Source: Streptomyces musisoli (GTDB lineage: Bacteria > Actinomycetota > Actinomycetes > Streptomycetales > Streptomycetaceae). From it: DNA of 64,000 nt. Location: positions 1 through 64,000 of the forward strand of contig NZ_JAERRH010000004.1 of assembly GCF_016741855.1 (NCBI RefSeq). Direction: 5' to 3'. The translations under genes and the position numbers were made by a program. A model generated the notes under the pieces. It had not been told where the DNA came from. It worked only from the letters and a program-made list of their open reading frames with translations, and ran no database searches. Positions 8,140-15,847 of the stretch are shown piece after piece; positions within the stretch are counted from its first letter, which is position 1, and each line of letters opens with the position of its first letter.

Positions 8140-9375
8140 CTAGTCCGCGTCCTGGCCGTCGATGCCCAGGCCGGGGAGCAGGTCCGGCAGGAGCGGCGGG
8201 ATGGTGACGTCCGGCTGGCCCGTCGGGGTCTTGCCGGCGGACGGTGTGCTGCTGTCGGATCCGGTCTTCGGCGGTTCGAGCAGGCCGCCCGTGTCGCCGC
8301 CGATGAGTCCCTCGCCGCTGGTGCCGGTGGCCGAGCCGCTCGGTGTGCCGGGACCGGTGTGCTCGCCGGCGGACGGTGTGCTGCCGGCGGAACTCGGCGC
8401 CGTCGACCGGTGGCTGCCGGTGGAGCCGGCGGACGGCGTGCCGGAACCGTCCTGGCGGGTGCCGACGCTGGGCTGGGCCGGTGGTTGCGGCAGCAGGGAC
8501 TGAAGCGGGGCGACCTCTTCGTCTATGGCGTCGAAGACCGAGGACACCTGCTGTTTCACATCGCCCAGCTGCACGGGCAGCCTGTCGCTGAGCGCGCTCC
8601 AGGCCTCCCGGTGGGACCGTGAGAACGCGGACAGCGCCTGGATGGGGCCGAGGGAGTCCGGATCGGCCTCGTAGGCGGCGTGGAGCAGGCGGTGTCCCTC
8701 GGTGACGTCCTGCTGCATCCCGGACAGGGTGCGGCGGATCTCGCCGATGGACTCGTGGTCCAGATGGCCGCCCCGGCCGCGCTCCAGCAGCCGGCGGGCC
8801 TCGCTGAGCCGGGTGGAGGCCTGGTCGAGGTAGGTCTGGCCGCGCTGGTCGTCGCCGTCGGTCAGGTAGTTGAGCTTGAAGTCCTCGATGCCGCGCTTCA
8901 GGCCGTACAGCGAGTCTCCGGGCAGGGCGTCGGAACTGGCGGCGGCCACTCCGCCGAAGGCTCCGGCGGCCACGCCCACGCTGAGCCCGCCGGCCGCGAG
9001 CCCCTTGGTCAGCCTGGTGCGCGGGCGGAGCTTGCCCAGTGGGCTCGCCCGGTGTGCGCCCCGGTTCCGGTGCGAACGCTGTTCCGGTACCGACGCGTCC
9101 GTCGCCCCCGCGCTCTCCTGGAGCATGGCCTCCATCGCGGCCACCAGCTGGGCCCGCTGGACGACCTTGACTTCCGGGTCGAGCTGCGGTTTGGGCAGCG
9201 CGGCGAGACCGGCTGCCAGCGTCAACAGCTCGCCCTGCGCGCCCTGCTCCTCGGCGGTCGGCGGTGACCCCGCCGGTGCTGCGGACTGCTCGGCCGCCGT
9301 GTCCCGGTCGGACTGCTCATCCAGGGCCTGGGCGAAGGCGTTCGCCCGCCGGTGTGCCGATACGTTCGCGATCAC
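8140..9375 (-). CDS. rsbN: RsbN-type transmembrane anti-sigma factor for sigma BldN (DUF5667)
   Basis: A 411-residue membrane-anchored anti-sigma protein. Its cytosolic N-terminal part (VIANVSAHRRANAFAQAL...) is the sigma-binding region in the known Streptomyces RsbN. A hydrophobic helix follows around residues 125-147 (GLAAGGLSVGVAAGAFGGVAA). A helical DUF5667 domain with YGLKRGIEDFKL comes next, then a long Ser/Thr/Gly/Pro-rich outer tail. The GTG at 9375 is 8 bases after GAGGAGG and is preferred to a GTG at 9384 that overlaps the ribosome binding site. It lies downstream of bldN on the same strand. A sigma-BldN-type promoter sits in the gap, which fits the known loop in which BldN transcribes its own inhibitor. 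Confidence 0.88.
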   Translation of the reverse strand: MIANVSAHRRANAFAQALDEQSDRDTAAEQSAAPAGSPPTAEEQGAQGELLTLAAGLAALPKPQLDPEVKVVQRAQLVAAMEAMLQESAGATDASVPEQRSHRNRGAHRASPLGKLRPRTRLTKGLAAGGLSVGVAAGAFGGVAAASSDALPGDSLYGLKRGIEDFKLNYLTDGDDQRGQTYLDQASTRLSEARRLLERGRGGHLDHESIGEIRRTLSGMQQDVTEGHRLLHAAYEADPDSLGPIQALSAFSRSHREAWSALSDRLPVQLGDVKQQVSSVFDAIDEEVAPLQSLLPQPPAQPSVGTRQDGSGTPSAGSTGSHRSTAPSSAGSTPSAGEHTGPGTPSGSATGTSGEGLIGGDTGGLLEPPKTGSDSSTPSAGKTPTGQPDVTIPPLLPDLLPGLGIDGQDAD

Positions 9376-9505
9376 TGGCGGCACCTCCTCTCGTCATGAC
9401 GGTCGACTCCCCAGGGGGTCCTGAGGGTTGCACGTCCACGACCACTTCCCCCGATCGAGCGATCGGGGTCGGCCAGGACGTGACCACAGGGAGCCTGTAT
9501 CCCGC

Positions 9506-9534
9506 ACAACGACTGGCGCGGCACTTGGGTTACG
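9506..9534 (-). promoter_or_regulatory. Candidate sigma-BldN promoter for rsbN
   Basis: On the minus strand the -35 element reads CGTAAC (9534-9529) and the -10 element CGTTGT (9511-9506), separated by exactly 17 bases. The published Streptomyces BldN consensus is CGTAAC, 16-17 bases, CGTTGA, so only the last base differs. A transcript would start near 9499 and leave a leader of about 125 bases before the chosen rsbN start. Confidence 0.75.
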
Positions 9535-9610
9535 GATGGCGGATGGTCGGATCGGAAAGGCAACGCGCTTTCACGGAGCGTGAGTTGAACGTCGCCCACC
9601 GTAGCCCGGT

Positions 9611-10390
9611 TCAGCGGGCGTCGTCCGGAAGCAGCCGGGCGAGTGTGCGCACGGCGCGGTACTGGAGGGTCTTGATGGCGCCCTCGTTCTTGCCCATGAC
9701 CCGGGCGGTCTCGGCGACCGAGAGGCCCTGGAGGAAGCGGAGCGTCACGCACTCCTGCTGCTGCGGGTTGAGCCGCCGTACGGCGTCGAGCAGGGCGGCG
9801 TTCGACAGGGACTCCAGGACGGAGTCCTCCGGGGAGCGCTCGACCTCGTTGGCGTCGAGCATCTCGCCGGTGGTGACCTCCAGCCGGAAGCGGCTGGACT
9901 TGAAGTGGTCGGCGACCAGGTTCCGGGCGATGGTGACCAGCCAGGCCCCGAAGTCGCGGCCCTGCCAGGTGAAGGTGCCGATCCTTCTGAGCGCCCGCAG
10001 AAAGGTCTCGCTGGTGAGGTCCTCGGCGGTGGCCCGGCCGCCGACGCGGTAGTAGATGTACCGGTAGACGGTGTCGCTGTACTGGTCGTAGAGCCGCCCG
10101 AAGGCCTCGGCCTCACCCGCCTGGGCGCGTTCGACGAGGTCCATCATCCGGGCGCTGTCGCTGTCGGCGGCCGGGCGGCGGGCGGTGGCCGCGCCGGTGG
10201 CGCGCCCGCGTCTGCCGACGGTGGCGCTGCCGTCGGCCAGTGCGTAGCACGGGCCCACGGGCGCGGCGGCGGCGAAGGCGGGGACGGCGTACGCGGGGGG
10301 GACGAGGCCGCGCAGCGTCCGTTTGACCGTTGCGACTGTTGCGCGCAGCGTAGCCAGGCCCGAGGCGTCAACCCCGACGTGTGGGTACAC
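9611..10390 (-). CDS. bldN: ECF RNA polymerase sigma factor BldN
   Basis: A 259-residue ECF sigma factor of the developmental BldN type. The first 85 or so residues (beginning MYPHVGVDASGLATLRATV) form an extension not found in ordinary ECF factors; in Streptomyces this pro-sequence is removed by proteolysis. Sigma region 2 begins near residue 88 with ERAQAGEAEAFGRLYDQY and includes DLTSETFLRAL. Region 4 near residue 190 has QQECVTLRFLQGLSVAETA and the recognition helix MGKNEGAIKTLQYRAVRTL. The start is GTG, five bases after GGGAG. BldN is required for aerial hyphae and directs chaplin, rodlin and bldM transcription. The linked rsbN gene supports the identification. Confidence 0.95.
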   Translation of the reverse strand: MYPHVGVDASGLATLRATVATVKRTLRGLVPPAYAVPAFAAAAPVGPCYALADGSATVGRRGRATGAATARRPAADSDSARMMDLVERAQAGEAEAFGRLYDQYSDTVYRYIYYRVGGRATAEDLTSETFLRALRRIGTFTWQGRDFGAWLVTIARNLVADHFKSSRFRLEVTTGEMLDANEVERSPEDSVLESLSNAALLDAVRRLNPQQQECVTLRFLQGLSVAETARVMGKNEGAIKTLQYRAVRTLARLLPDDAR

Positions 10391-10503
10391 GGGACTCCCA
10401 GAGGCAGAGCTTCCATCACGTGCAGTGCGGGACCGTTCACCCGTCGTGGCGACGGAGGGGTACCGGTTTGCGTCTGAGGAGAATAACGCTTCGTGCAGGC
10501 CCT

Positions 10504-10518
10504 GCTACACCGAGTTGC
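10504..10518. promoter_or_regulatory. Possible BldD-binding site upstream of bldN
   Basis: GCTACACCGAGTTGC keeps the ACnC...GnGT core of the published BldD consensus nTnACnCWGnGTnAn, with three mismatches at the outer and central positions. BldD is known to repress bldN in Streptomyces, which makes a site in this region expected. It lies 114-128 bases upstream of the bldN start. Confidence 0.45.
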
Positions 10519-10628
10519 TCAAATCATCGATTGCGTCGCATCTGTAGCCGTTTGATGGCAGGTCAAGTTCCGCAAGATGATCGATGGTTGACCGGAAAAG
10601 GGCGTGTTTCGGTGAAGTGCGGGGCGTG

Positions 10629-10659
10629 TTGAACGAGGTGATGTACATGCGTCGTTCAA
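10629..10659. promoter_or_regulatory. 31-base dyad upstream of bldN
   Basis: TTGAACGA and TCGTTCAA arms enclose 15 bases that contain the small palindrome ATGTACAT. It could be an operator or the base of an RNA hairpin. It lies about 240 bases upstream of bldN and 150 bases after the HAD gene on the same strand. Confidence 0.5.
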
Positions 10660-10700
10660 ACAACATGAGGTGCCCGCGCCGTTCGAAGGGCACACCGGAC

Positions 10701-10765
10701 AGCGCCCCGGAGGGGCACGGGGAACTGCGCGCGGAAACCGTGGCGCCTCCGCGGCCGCGCCACGG
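10701..10765 (-). repeat. Common Streptomyces intergenic repeat with hairpin
   Basis: AGCGCCCCGGAGGGGCACGG followed by GGAACTGCGCG matches, from memory, a small sequence scattered between genes in many Streptomyces chromosomes. Next to it CCGTGGCGC and GCGCCACGG (10738-10765) form a 9-bp perfect stem with a 10-base loop. Its position 43 bases after the HAD gene stop suggests it serves as that gene's terminator. Confidence 0.6.
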
Positions 10766-10808
10766 CCCGTGGTTCTCGTGGCGCCGATCCGTCTCCGCCG
10801 GCCCGGTA

Positions 10809-11729
10809 CTACCGGCGCCGTCGGCTCAAGGCGATCGCGGCCGCCGTGCCGCCCGCGACCGCGCCCACCCCGGCCGCCGCCGGGATGCCGACCTTGGCCG
10901 CCTTGCGGCCCGTGCGGTAGTCCCGCAGGCGCCAGTCCTGCTCGCGGGCGTGCCGGCGGAGCTTGGCGTCGGGGTTGATGGCGTACGGGTGGCCCACCAG
11001 GGACAGCATCGGGATGTCGTTGTGGCTGTCGCTGTAGGCGGCGCAGCGGGAGAGGTCCAGCCCCTCGGCCGAGGCCAGGGCGCGGACCGCCTCCGCCTTG
11101 GCGGGCCCGTGCAGCGGCTCGCCGACCAGCTTGCCGGTGTAGACGCCGTCGACCGACTCGGCCACCGTGCCGAGGGCGCCGGTCAGGCCGAGGCGGCGGG
11201 CGATGACCTGGGCGATCTCCACGGGGGCCGCGGTGACCAGCCAGACCTTCTGGCCCGCGTCCAGGTGCGCCTGGGCGAGCGCGCGAGTGCCGGGCCAGAT
11301 GCGGTCGGCCATGTACTCGTCGTAGATCTCCTCGCCGATGGACTCCAGCTCGGCGACCCGGTGGCCCTTGACGATCGACAGCGCCGAGTCGCGGGCGTCC
11401 TGCATGTGCTCCGGGTCCTCCACGCCGGCCAGCCGGAACCACGCCTGCTGCCAGGCGAACCTGGCGAGGTCGCGGGTCTCGAAGAACTTCCGCTTGTACA
11501 GCCCCCGGCCGAAGTGGAACAGCGCGGCGCCCTGCATCACCGTGTTGTCGAGATCGAAGAAAGCGGCGGCCCTGTCGTCGCCGATCACCGGGAACTGGGG
11601 TTCCTCCGGCGTCGCGGGCGGTGCCGCCTGCGAGGACTTGCGGGCGGCCTCCGCCGAGGCCTCGCCTGCCAACACGCTCCGCGCCGTGGCGGAGCGCCTA
11701 CGGGGAGTGAGCCATCCGAGAGCGGCCAT
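10809..11729 (-). CDS. HAD-IB family phosphatase (SerB-like)
   Basis: A 306-residue HAD superfamily IB protein. Motif I is FFDLDNTVM near residue 58, motif II is the VTAAP stretch near residue 166, and motif IV is SDSHNDIPM near residue 236. The N-terminal 45 residues are a basic, low-complexity leader, and the C-terminus is a glycine/alanine-rich hydrophobic stretch ([18 protein letters not shown]) ending in Arg residues, which may be a membrane anchor. Family members dephosphorylate phosphoserine or lipid-linked phosphates; the substrate is not evident. It is divergent from the glutaredoxin-like gene. Its transcript runs toward bldN and probably stops at the hairpin at 10738-10765. Confidence 0.85.
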   Translation of the reverse strand: MAALGWLTPRRRSATARSVLAGEASAEAARKSSQAAPPATPEEPQFPVIGDDRAAAFFDLDNTVMQGAALFHFGRGLYKRKFFETRDLARFAWQQAWFRLAGVEDPEHMQDARDSALSIVKGHRVAELESIGEEIYDEYMADRIWPGTRALAQAHLDAGQKVWLVTAAPVEIAQVIARRLGLTGALGTVAESVDGVYTGKLVGEPLHGPAKAEAVRALASAEGLDLSRCAAYSDSHNDIPMLSLVGHPYAINPDAKLRRHAREQDWRLRDYRTGRKAAKVGIPAAAGVGAVAGGTAAAIALSRRRR

Positions 11730-11846
11730 GACGCGAGCATAGCCAGTCTGTTCGGTGGTTCCGGAGTCGAGAGGTTGGCAAGGTGTGAACTCTGCGCGAC
11801 AGGGGCGTCAAAGAAGCGATCCGGAATGGGTGCGGAGCGCGCGAGA

Positions 11847-12128
11847 ATGGCCCGTATGAGCCCCCTCTTCCGGCGCAGGCGCGCTCCCCGTGAGCGGCTG
11901 GTCACCCTCGTCCGCAAGCCCGGCTGCCATCTGTGCGACGACGCGCAGCTCGTGGTCGAGAAGGTGTGCGGTGACCTGGGCGTCCCGTTCGAGCTGAAGG
12001 ACATCACCGAGGACCGGGAGCTGCACGACCGGTACTGGGAGCAGATTCCGGTCGTACTGGTCGACGGTGAACAGCACACCTTCTGGCGCGTGAACGAGGA
12101 GCGACTGCGCCGTGCACTGACCGACTAG
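11847..12128 (+). CDS. Glutaredoxin-like thiol-disulfide protein
   Basis: A 93-residue single-domain protein of the glutaredoxin-like (DUF836) thioredoxin-fold family. The redox motif is CHLC in KPGCHLCDDA near residue 28, followed by the cis-proline region QIPVVLVDGEQ. Such proteins reduce disulfides or mixed thiols in the cytoplasm. ATG 11847 is 9 bases after GGAG; ATG 11856 is an alternative. It is transcribed toward rex, and the two genes are separated by a 280-base region with three dyads. The position beside the redox sensor Rex is suggestive, but a shared function is inference. Confidence 0.85.
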   Translation: MARMSPLFRRRRAPRERLVTLVRKPGCHLCDDAQLVVEKVCGDLGVPFELKDITEDRELHDRYWEQIPVVLVDGEQHTFWRVNEERLRRALTD

Positions 12129-12229
12129 TCCAAACTGGTCGGAAAGTCGCTTAGGATCGACGGCGGTTTGATCTCGGGGGCGGGATTCGTGAGGAGTGTG
12201 TGCGGTTTTGCCCCCAGTAACGAAGGAGC

Positions 12230-12249
12230 ACCGGTGCGTATGCACCGGT
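12230..12249. promoter_or_regulatory. Perfect 8-4-8 dyad upstream of rex
   Basis: ACCGGTGC and GCACCGGT flank GTAT. The dyad lies 102 bases after the glutaredoxin-like gene and 66 bases before the Rex operator. It could be a terminator hairpin for the first or an operator for the second; the sequence alone does not decide. Confidence 0.5.
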
Positions 12250-12273
12250 TCCCGCCACGGGTGCGAAACCGGC

Positions 12274-12287
12274 GTGACCCCGGTCAC
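12274..12287. promoter_or_regulatory. Crp-type half-site dyad upstream of rex
   Basis: GTGACCCCGGTCAC fits both the general CRP pattern GTGA-N6-TCAC and the Streptomyces Crp pattern GTG-N6-GNCAC. It lies 28 bases upstream of the Rex operator, where an upstream activator could act. Only the motif match supports this. Confidence 0.4.
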
Positions 12288-12314
12288 TTCTGCCGGGCAA
12301 ATCGGACACCATCT

Positions 12315-12332
12315 TTGTGCACGCGTTCACAA
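12315..12332. promoter_or_regulatory. Rex operator (ROP) of the rex-hemACD operon
   Basis: TTGTGCACGCGTTCACAA differs at one base from the ideal palindrome TTGTGAACGCGTTCACAA bound by Streptomyces Rex. It lies 77 bases upstream of the rex GTG start. In Streptomyces coelicolor Rex represses its own operon and respiratory genes such as cydABCD when NADH is low, and leaves the operator when NADH rises. Confidence 0.9.
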
Positions 12333-12408
12333 AGACATAGCCTGCTGTCGACGGGGCGGTCTGGGGACGTATGACCGCTCGCAGCCCCGCTCTACCCGCA
12401 GGAGCACC

Positions 12409-13170
12409 GTGGCAACTGGCCGAACACACCGACCGGCGACCCGTAGCCGAGGGATTCCCGAGGCCACCGTCGCCAGGCTTCCGCTGTACCTCCGAGCCCT
12501 GACCGCACTGTCGGAGCGCTCGGTCCCCACGGTCTCCTCCGAGGAGCTGGCCGCGGCTGCGGGAGTCAACTCCGCCAAGCTGCGCAAGGACTTCTCGTAC
12601 CTGGGTTCGTACGGAACGCGCGGTGTCGGCTACGACGTGGAGTATCTCGTCTACCAGATCTCCCGCGAACTCGGCCTGACCCAGGACTGGCCGGTCGTGA
12701 TCGTCGGTATCGGTAACCTCGGCGCCGCCCTGGCCAATTACGGCGGCTTCGCCTCCCGCGGCTTCCGGGTCGCCGCGCTGATCGACGCCGACCCGGCGAT
12801 GGCCGGCAAGCCGGTCGCGGGCATCCCCGTGCAGCACACCGACGACCTCGAGAAGATCATCAAGGACAACGGGGTCTCCATCGGTGTCATCGCCACCCCC
12901 GCCGGTGCCGCCCAGCAGGTCTGCGACCGGCTCGTGGCCGCCGGGGTGACCTCCATCCTGAACTTCGCGCCGACCGTCCTGTCCGTCCCGGACGGCGTCG
13001 ACGTGCGCAAGGTCGACCTCTCCATCGAGCTCCAGATCCTCGCCTTCCACGAGCAGCGCAAGGCCGGCGAGGAGACCGCCGCGGGCGACGGCGCGCTGCC
13101 CGCCACCACCCGCGACGCCTCCACCGACCAGGGACCCGACGGGGACGTCCCCGCCGTGATGCCGGCATGA
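12409..13170 (+). CDS. rex: Redox-sensing transcriptional repressor Rex
   Basis: A 253-residue NADH/NAD+-sensing repressor. The N-terminus RTHRPATRSRGIPEATVARL leads into a winged-helix domain (SSEELAAAAGVNSAKLRKDFSYLG). A Rossmann domain follows with VVIVGIGNLGAALANYG near residue 90 and the domain-swapped C-terminal helix DLSIELQILAFHEQR. The GTG start follows GCAGGAGCACC. The C-terminal tail after residue 215 is low-complexity. Its stop overlaps hemA (ATGA), so rex, hemA, hemC and hemD form one operon under the Rex operator upstream. This links heme supply to the redox state of the NAD pool. Confidence 0.97.
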   Translation: MATGRTHRPATRSRGIPEATVARLPLYLRALTALSERSVPTVSSEELAAAAGVNSAKLRKDFSYLGSYGTRGVGYDVEYLVYQISRELGLTQDWPVVIVGIGNLGAALANYGGFASRGFRVAALIDADPAMAGKPVAGIPVQHTDDLEKIIKDNGVSIGVIATPAGAAQQVCDRLVAAGVTSILNFAPTVLSVPDGVDVRKVDLSIELQILAFHEQRKAGEETAAGDGALPATTRDASTDQGPDGDVPAVMPA

Positions 13171-14855
13171 GTCTCCTCGTCGTCGGACTGAGCCACCGCA
13201 GCGCCCCGGTCAGCGTGCTGGAGCGGGCCGCGCTGAGCGCGGACGCCCAGATGAAGCTGCTCCAGGACACGGTCGCCGCGGAGCCCGCCACCGAGGCCGC
13301 GGTGCTCGCCACGTGCAACCGCATCGAGCTGTACGCCGACGTGGACAAGTTCCACGCCGGTGTCGCCGAGCTGTCCACGCTGCTCGCCCAGCACAGCGGG
13401 GTCGGCCTGGAGGAACTGACTCCGTACCTCTACGTGCACTACGAGGACCGGGCCGTCCACCACCTGTTCTCGGTGGCCTGCGGGCTGGACTCGATGGTCG
13501 TGGGCGAGGGGCAGATCCTCGGACAGATCAAGGACTCCCTGGCCCGCGCCCAGGACCTGCACACCGCGGGCAAGCTGCTGAACGACCTGTTCCAGCAGGC
13601 CCTGCGGGTCGGCAAGCGCGCCCACTCCGAGACCGGAATCGACCGCGCCGGGCAGTCCCTGGTCACCTTCGGCCTGGAGCAGCTGGCCGCGGGCGGCGAC
13701 GTCCGGGACTGGGCCGCGGGCCGGACGGCGCTGGTCATCGGCGCCGGTTCGATGTCGTCCCTGGCCGCCGCCACACTGGCGCGCGCCGGGGTCGCCGAGA
13801 TCGTCGTCGCCAACCGCACCTTCGAGCGCGCCGAGCGGCTCGCGGAGATCCTCGCCGAGGGCGACGACACCGGCACGGTGACCGCCCGCGCGGTGCGGAT
13901 GGACGCGGTCGCCGCCGAGCTGACACGTGCCGACGTCGTCGTCTCCTGTACCGGGGCGACGGGTCTGGTGCTCACGGCGGAGGCGGTCGCGCAGGCGGTC
14001 GAGGGCCGCACCGGCGCCCCCGCCGCCGAGATCACCGGAACCCCTCGTACGACCGCGCACGCCAAGGCGCCGCTGGCGTCCGCCGGCCCGGGCGACGACA
14101 ACTGCCCGCTCGACCTGTCCGCCGTGCAGCCCGGCTTCTCCCTCATGGGCGAGGCCGCCGTGGCCGGCATGGACGCGGCCACCCTGGAGCAGCACGCGGC
14201 CTGGGTGGCGGGCGGGACCGTCGACCGCCGGGACCGCCGCACCCCCGAGACGGACGCCGAGCTGATCACCGCGCTCGCCGCGACCGCCGCGACGGTGGGC
14301 CGCATCCCCGAGCGGCGCAAGCCGGAGCCGGTGGCCGAGCGCCCGGCGCCCTTCGTCTTCCTCCTCGACCTGGCCATGCCCCGCGACATCGACGCGGCCG
14401 TGCACCGGCTGGCCGGGGTGCGCCTGGTCGACATCGAGTCGCTGGCGGAGGCCTCCGCCGACGCGCCGATGGCGGCCGACGTGGACCAGGTCCGGCGTAT
14501 CGTCTCCGACGAGGTCGCGGCCTTCGGCGCGGCACAGCGGGCGGCACACATCACGCCGACCGTGGTCGCGCTGCGCACCATGGCCGCCGACGTCGTCGCC
14601 GGTGAGATCGCGCGGCTCGACGGCCGCCTGCCCGACCTGGACGAACGCCAGCGCGGAGAGATCCGGCAGGCCGTGCACCGGGTCGTCGACAAGCTGCTGC
14701 ACGCGCCGACCGTACGGGTCAAGCAGCTCGCGGCCGAGCCCGGCGGCGCCGGGTACGCGGACGCGCTGCGCACCCTGTTCGACCTCGACCCCGAGACGGT
14801 TGCCGCCGTCTCCCGGGCCGGGGACAGCACAGACACGAAGGACCGACCGGCATGA
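13167..14855 (+). CDS. hemA: Glutamyl-tRNA reductase
   Basis: A 562-residue glutamyl-tRNA reductase, the first committed enzyme of C5-pathway heme synthesis; it reduces glutamyl-tRNA(Glu) to glutamate-1-semialdehyde with NADPH. The catalytic cysteine is C50 in ATCNRIELYA. The NADPH site is IGAGSMSSLAAATL near residue 193. The family is usually about 420 residues; the extra length is an insertion of about 110 residues between the SCTGATG strand (about residue 263) and FLLDLAMPRDID (about residue 395), a known feature of Streptomyces enzymes. The C-terminal dimerisation helices are intact. The start overlaps the rex stop and the end overlaps hemC, both as ATGA, so translation is probably coupled. 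HemL at 55505 takes the product. Confidence 0.96.
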   Translation: MSLLVVGLSHRSAPVSVLERAALSADAQMKLLQDTVAAEPATEAAVLATCNRIELYADVDKFHAGVAELSTLLAQHSGVGLEELTPYLYVHYEDRAVHHLFSVACGLDSMVVGEGQILGQIKDSLARAQDLHTAGKLLNDLFQQALRVGKRAHSETGIDRAGQSLVTFGLEQLAAGGDVRDWAAGRTALVIGAGSMSSLAAATLARAGVAEIVVANRTFERAERLAEILAEGDDTGTVTARAVRMDAVAAELTRADVVVSCTGATGLVLTAEAVAQAVEGRTGAPAAEITGTPRTTAHAKAPLASAGPGDDNCPLDLSAVQPGFSLMGEAAVAGMDAATLEQHAAWVAGGTVDRRDRRTPETDAELITALAATAATVGRIPERRKPEPVAERPAPFVFLLDLAMPRDIDAAVHRLAGVRLVDIESLAEASADAPMAADVDQVRRIVSDEVAAFGAAQRAAHITPTVVALRTMAADVVAGEIARLDGRLPDLDERQRGEIRQAVHRVVDKLLHAPTVRVKQLAAEPGGAGYADALRTLFDLDPETVAAVSRAGDSTDTKDRPA

Positions 14856-15847
14856 GTGAGAAGGCACTGCGGCTGGGGACCAGGCGGAGCAAGCTCGCCA
14901 TGGCCCAGTCCGGGCAGGTGGCGGAGGCCGTCCGGCAGGTGACCGGGAAGCCCGTCGAGCTGGTCGAGATCACCACCTACGGCGACACCTCCCGCGAGCA
15001 CCTGGCGCAGATCGGCGGCACCGGCGTCTTCGTGACGGCGCTGCGCGACGCGCTGCTGCGGGGTGAGGTCGACTTCGCGGTTCATTCGCTCAAGGACCTC
15101 CCGACCACGCAGCCCGAGGAGCTGGTCCTGGCCGCCGTACCGGTGCGCGAGGACCCGCGGGACGTGATCGTCGCCCGGGACGCGCTGAAGTTGACCGACC
15201 TGCCGCGGGGCGCCCGCATCGGCACCGGTTCGCCGCGCCGCATGGCGCAGCTGAACGCGTACGCCCAGGCCCACGCCCTGGACATGGAGACGGTCCCGAT
15301 CCGCGGCAACGTGGACACCCGCATCCGGTACGTCCGCGACGGCGAACTGGACGCGGTCGTGCTGGCCGCCGCCGGACTCAACCGGATCGGCCGGATCGAC
15401 GAGGTGACCGACTTCCTGTCGGTCGACACGGTTTTGCCCGCCCCCGGCCAGGGGGCCCTGGCGATCGAGTGCGCCGCGGACAACGCGGACCTGATCGCGG
15501 CGCTCGGCGAGCTCGACGACCCGTTCACGCGGGCCGCCGTGACCGCCGAACGGTCACTGCTCGCCGCCCTGGAGGCCGGTTGCAGCGCCCCTGTGGGCGC
15601 GCTGGCCGACCTTCCCCCACTCTCGGCTCCGCTCGAGCGGGGGGACCCCCATGCCGACGAACAGATTGTCAAGGAAATGCGCCTGCGCGGCGTCGTCGGC
15701 ACGACCGACGGCACCCGCATGGTGCAGCTGTCCACCACCGGTCCCGTGCCCCACACGCACGAGCAGGCGATGGCGCTCGGTCGCGAACTCGCCACCGAGA
15801 TGCTCGCCCAGGGCGCGGCCGGTCTGATGGGGGAGCGAGCACATTGA
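14852..15847 (+). CDS. hemC: Porphobilinogen deaminase (hydroxymethylbilane synthase)
   Basis: A 331-residue enzyme that polymerises four porphobilinogens into hydroxymethylbilane. The N-terminal RLGTRRSKLAMAQS, the DFAVHSLKDLPT block with catalytic aspartate, and the IGTGSPRR and IRGNVDTRI arginine clusters are all present. The dipyrromethane cofactor cysteine is C244 in LEAGCSAPVGA. Directly after it, the coding sequence carries an in-frame insertion of about 13 codons (15612-15651) that contains a palindromic repeat. The ordinary sequence resumes at KEMRLRGVVGT. The inserted residues would lie in domain 3 at a surface loop. Both ends overlap their neighbours. Confidence 0.96.
   Translation: MSEKALRLGTRRSKLAMAQSGQVAEAVRQVTGKPVELVEITTYGDTSREHLAQIGGTGVFVTALRDALLRGEVDFAVHSLKDLPTTQPEELVLAAVPVREDPRDVIVARDALKLTDLPRGARIGTGSPRRMAQLNAYAQAHALDMETVPIRGNVDTRIRYVRDGELDAVVLAAAGLNRIGRIDEVTDFLSVDTVLPAPGQGALAIECAADNADLIAALGELDDPFTRAAVTAERSLLAALEAGCSAPVGALADLPPLSAPLERGDPHADEQIVKEMRLRGVVGTTDGTRMVQLSTTGPVPHTHEQAMALGRELATEMLAQGAAGLMGERAH
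15612..15651 (+). repeat. Small palindromic repeat inserted in frame in hemC
   Basis: CCCCCACTC and GAGCGGGGG form nearly complementary arms, with a loop that includes the XhoI-like palindrome GCTCGAGC, followed by GACCCCCAT. I recall this sequence as a frequent intergenic palindrome in Streptomyces genomes. Here it lies inside a coding region and keeps the frame, adding residues LPPLSAPLERGDPH or so. Confidence 0.65.

Larger units (their letters stand above)
10391..10808. other. 418-base gap upstream of bldN
   Basis: No coding region with convincing codon bias is present. The stretch is noticeably lower in GC near 10490-10660 than its surroundings, as expected of a regulated promoter region. 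It holds a BldD-box-like sequence, a 31-base dyad and a common small repeat, listed separately. The bldN promoter should lie here, but I cannot place its hexamers with confidence. Confidence 0.6.

Noticed and set aside
10584..11846. An upstream extension of the glutaredoxin-like gene frame through the opposite HAD gene
   Set aside because: The extension is the antisense shadow of the HAD-IB gene; a clear ribosome binding site and the family N-terminus place the start at 11847.
12738..14867. A long open frame on the minus strand opposite rex and hemA
   Set aside because: It is Gly/Arg/His-rich, without a plausible domain, and lies opposite well-identified genes; such antisense frames are expected from high third-position GC.
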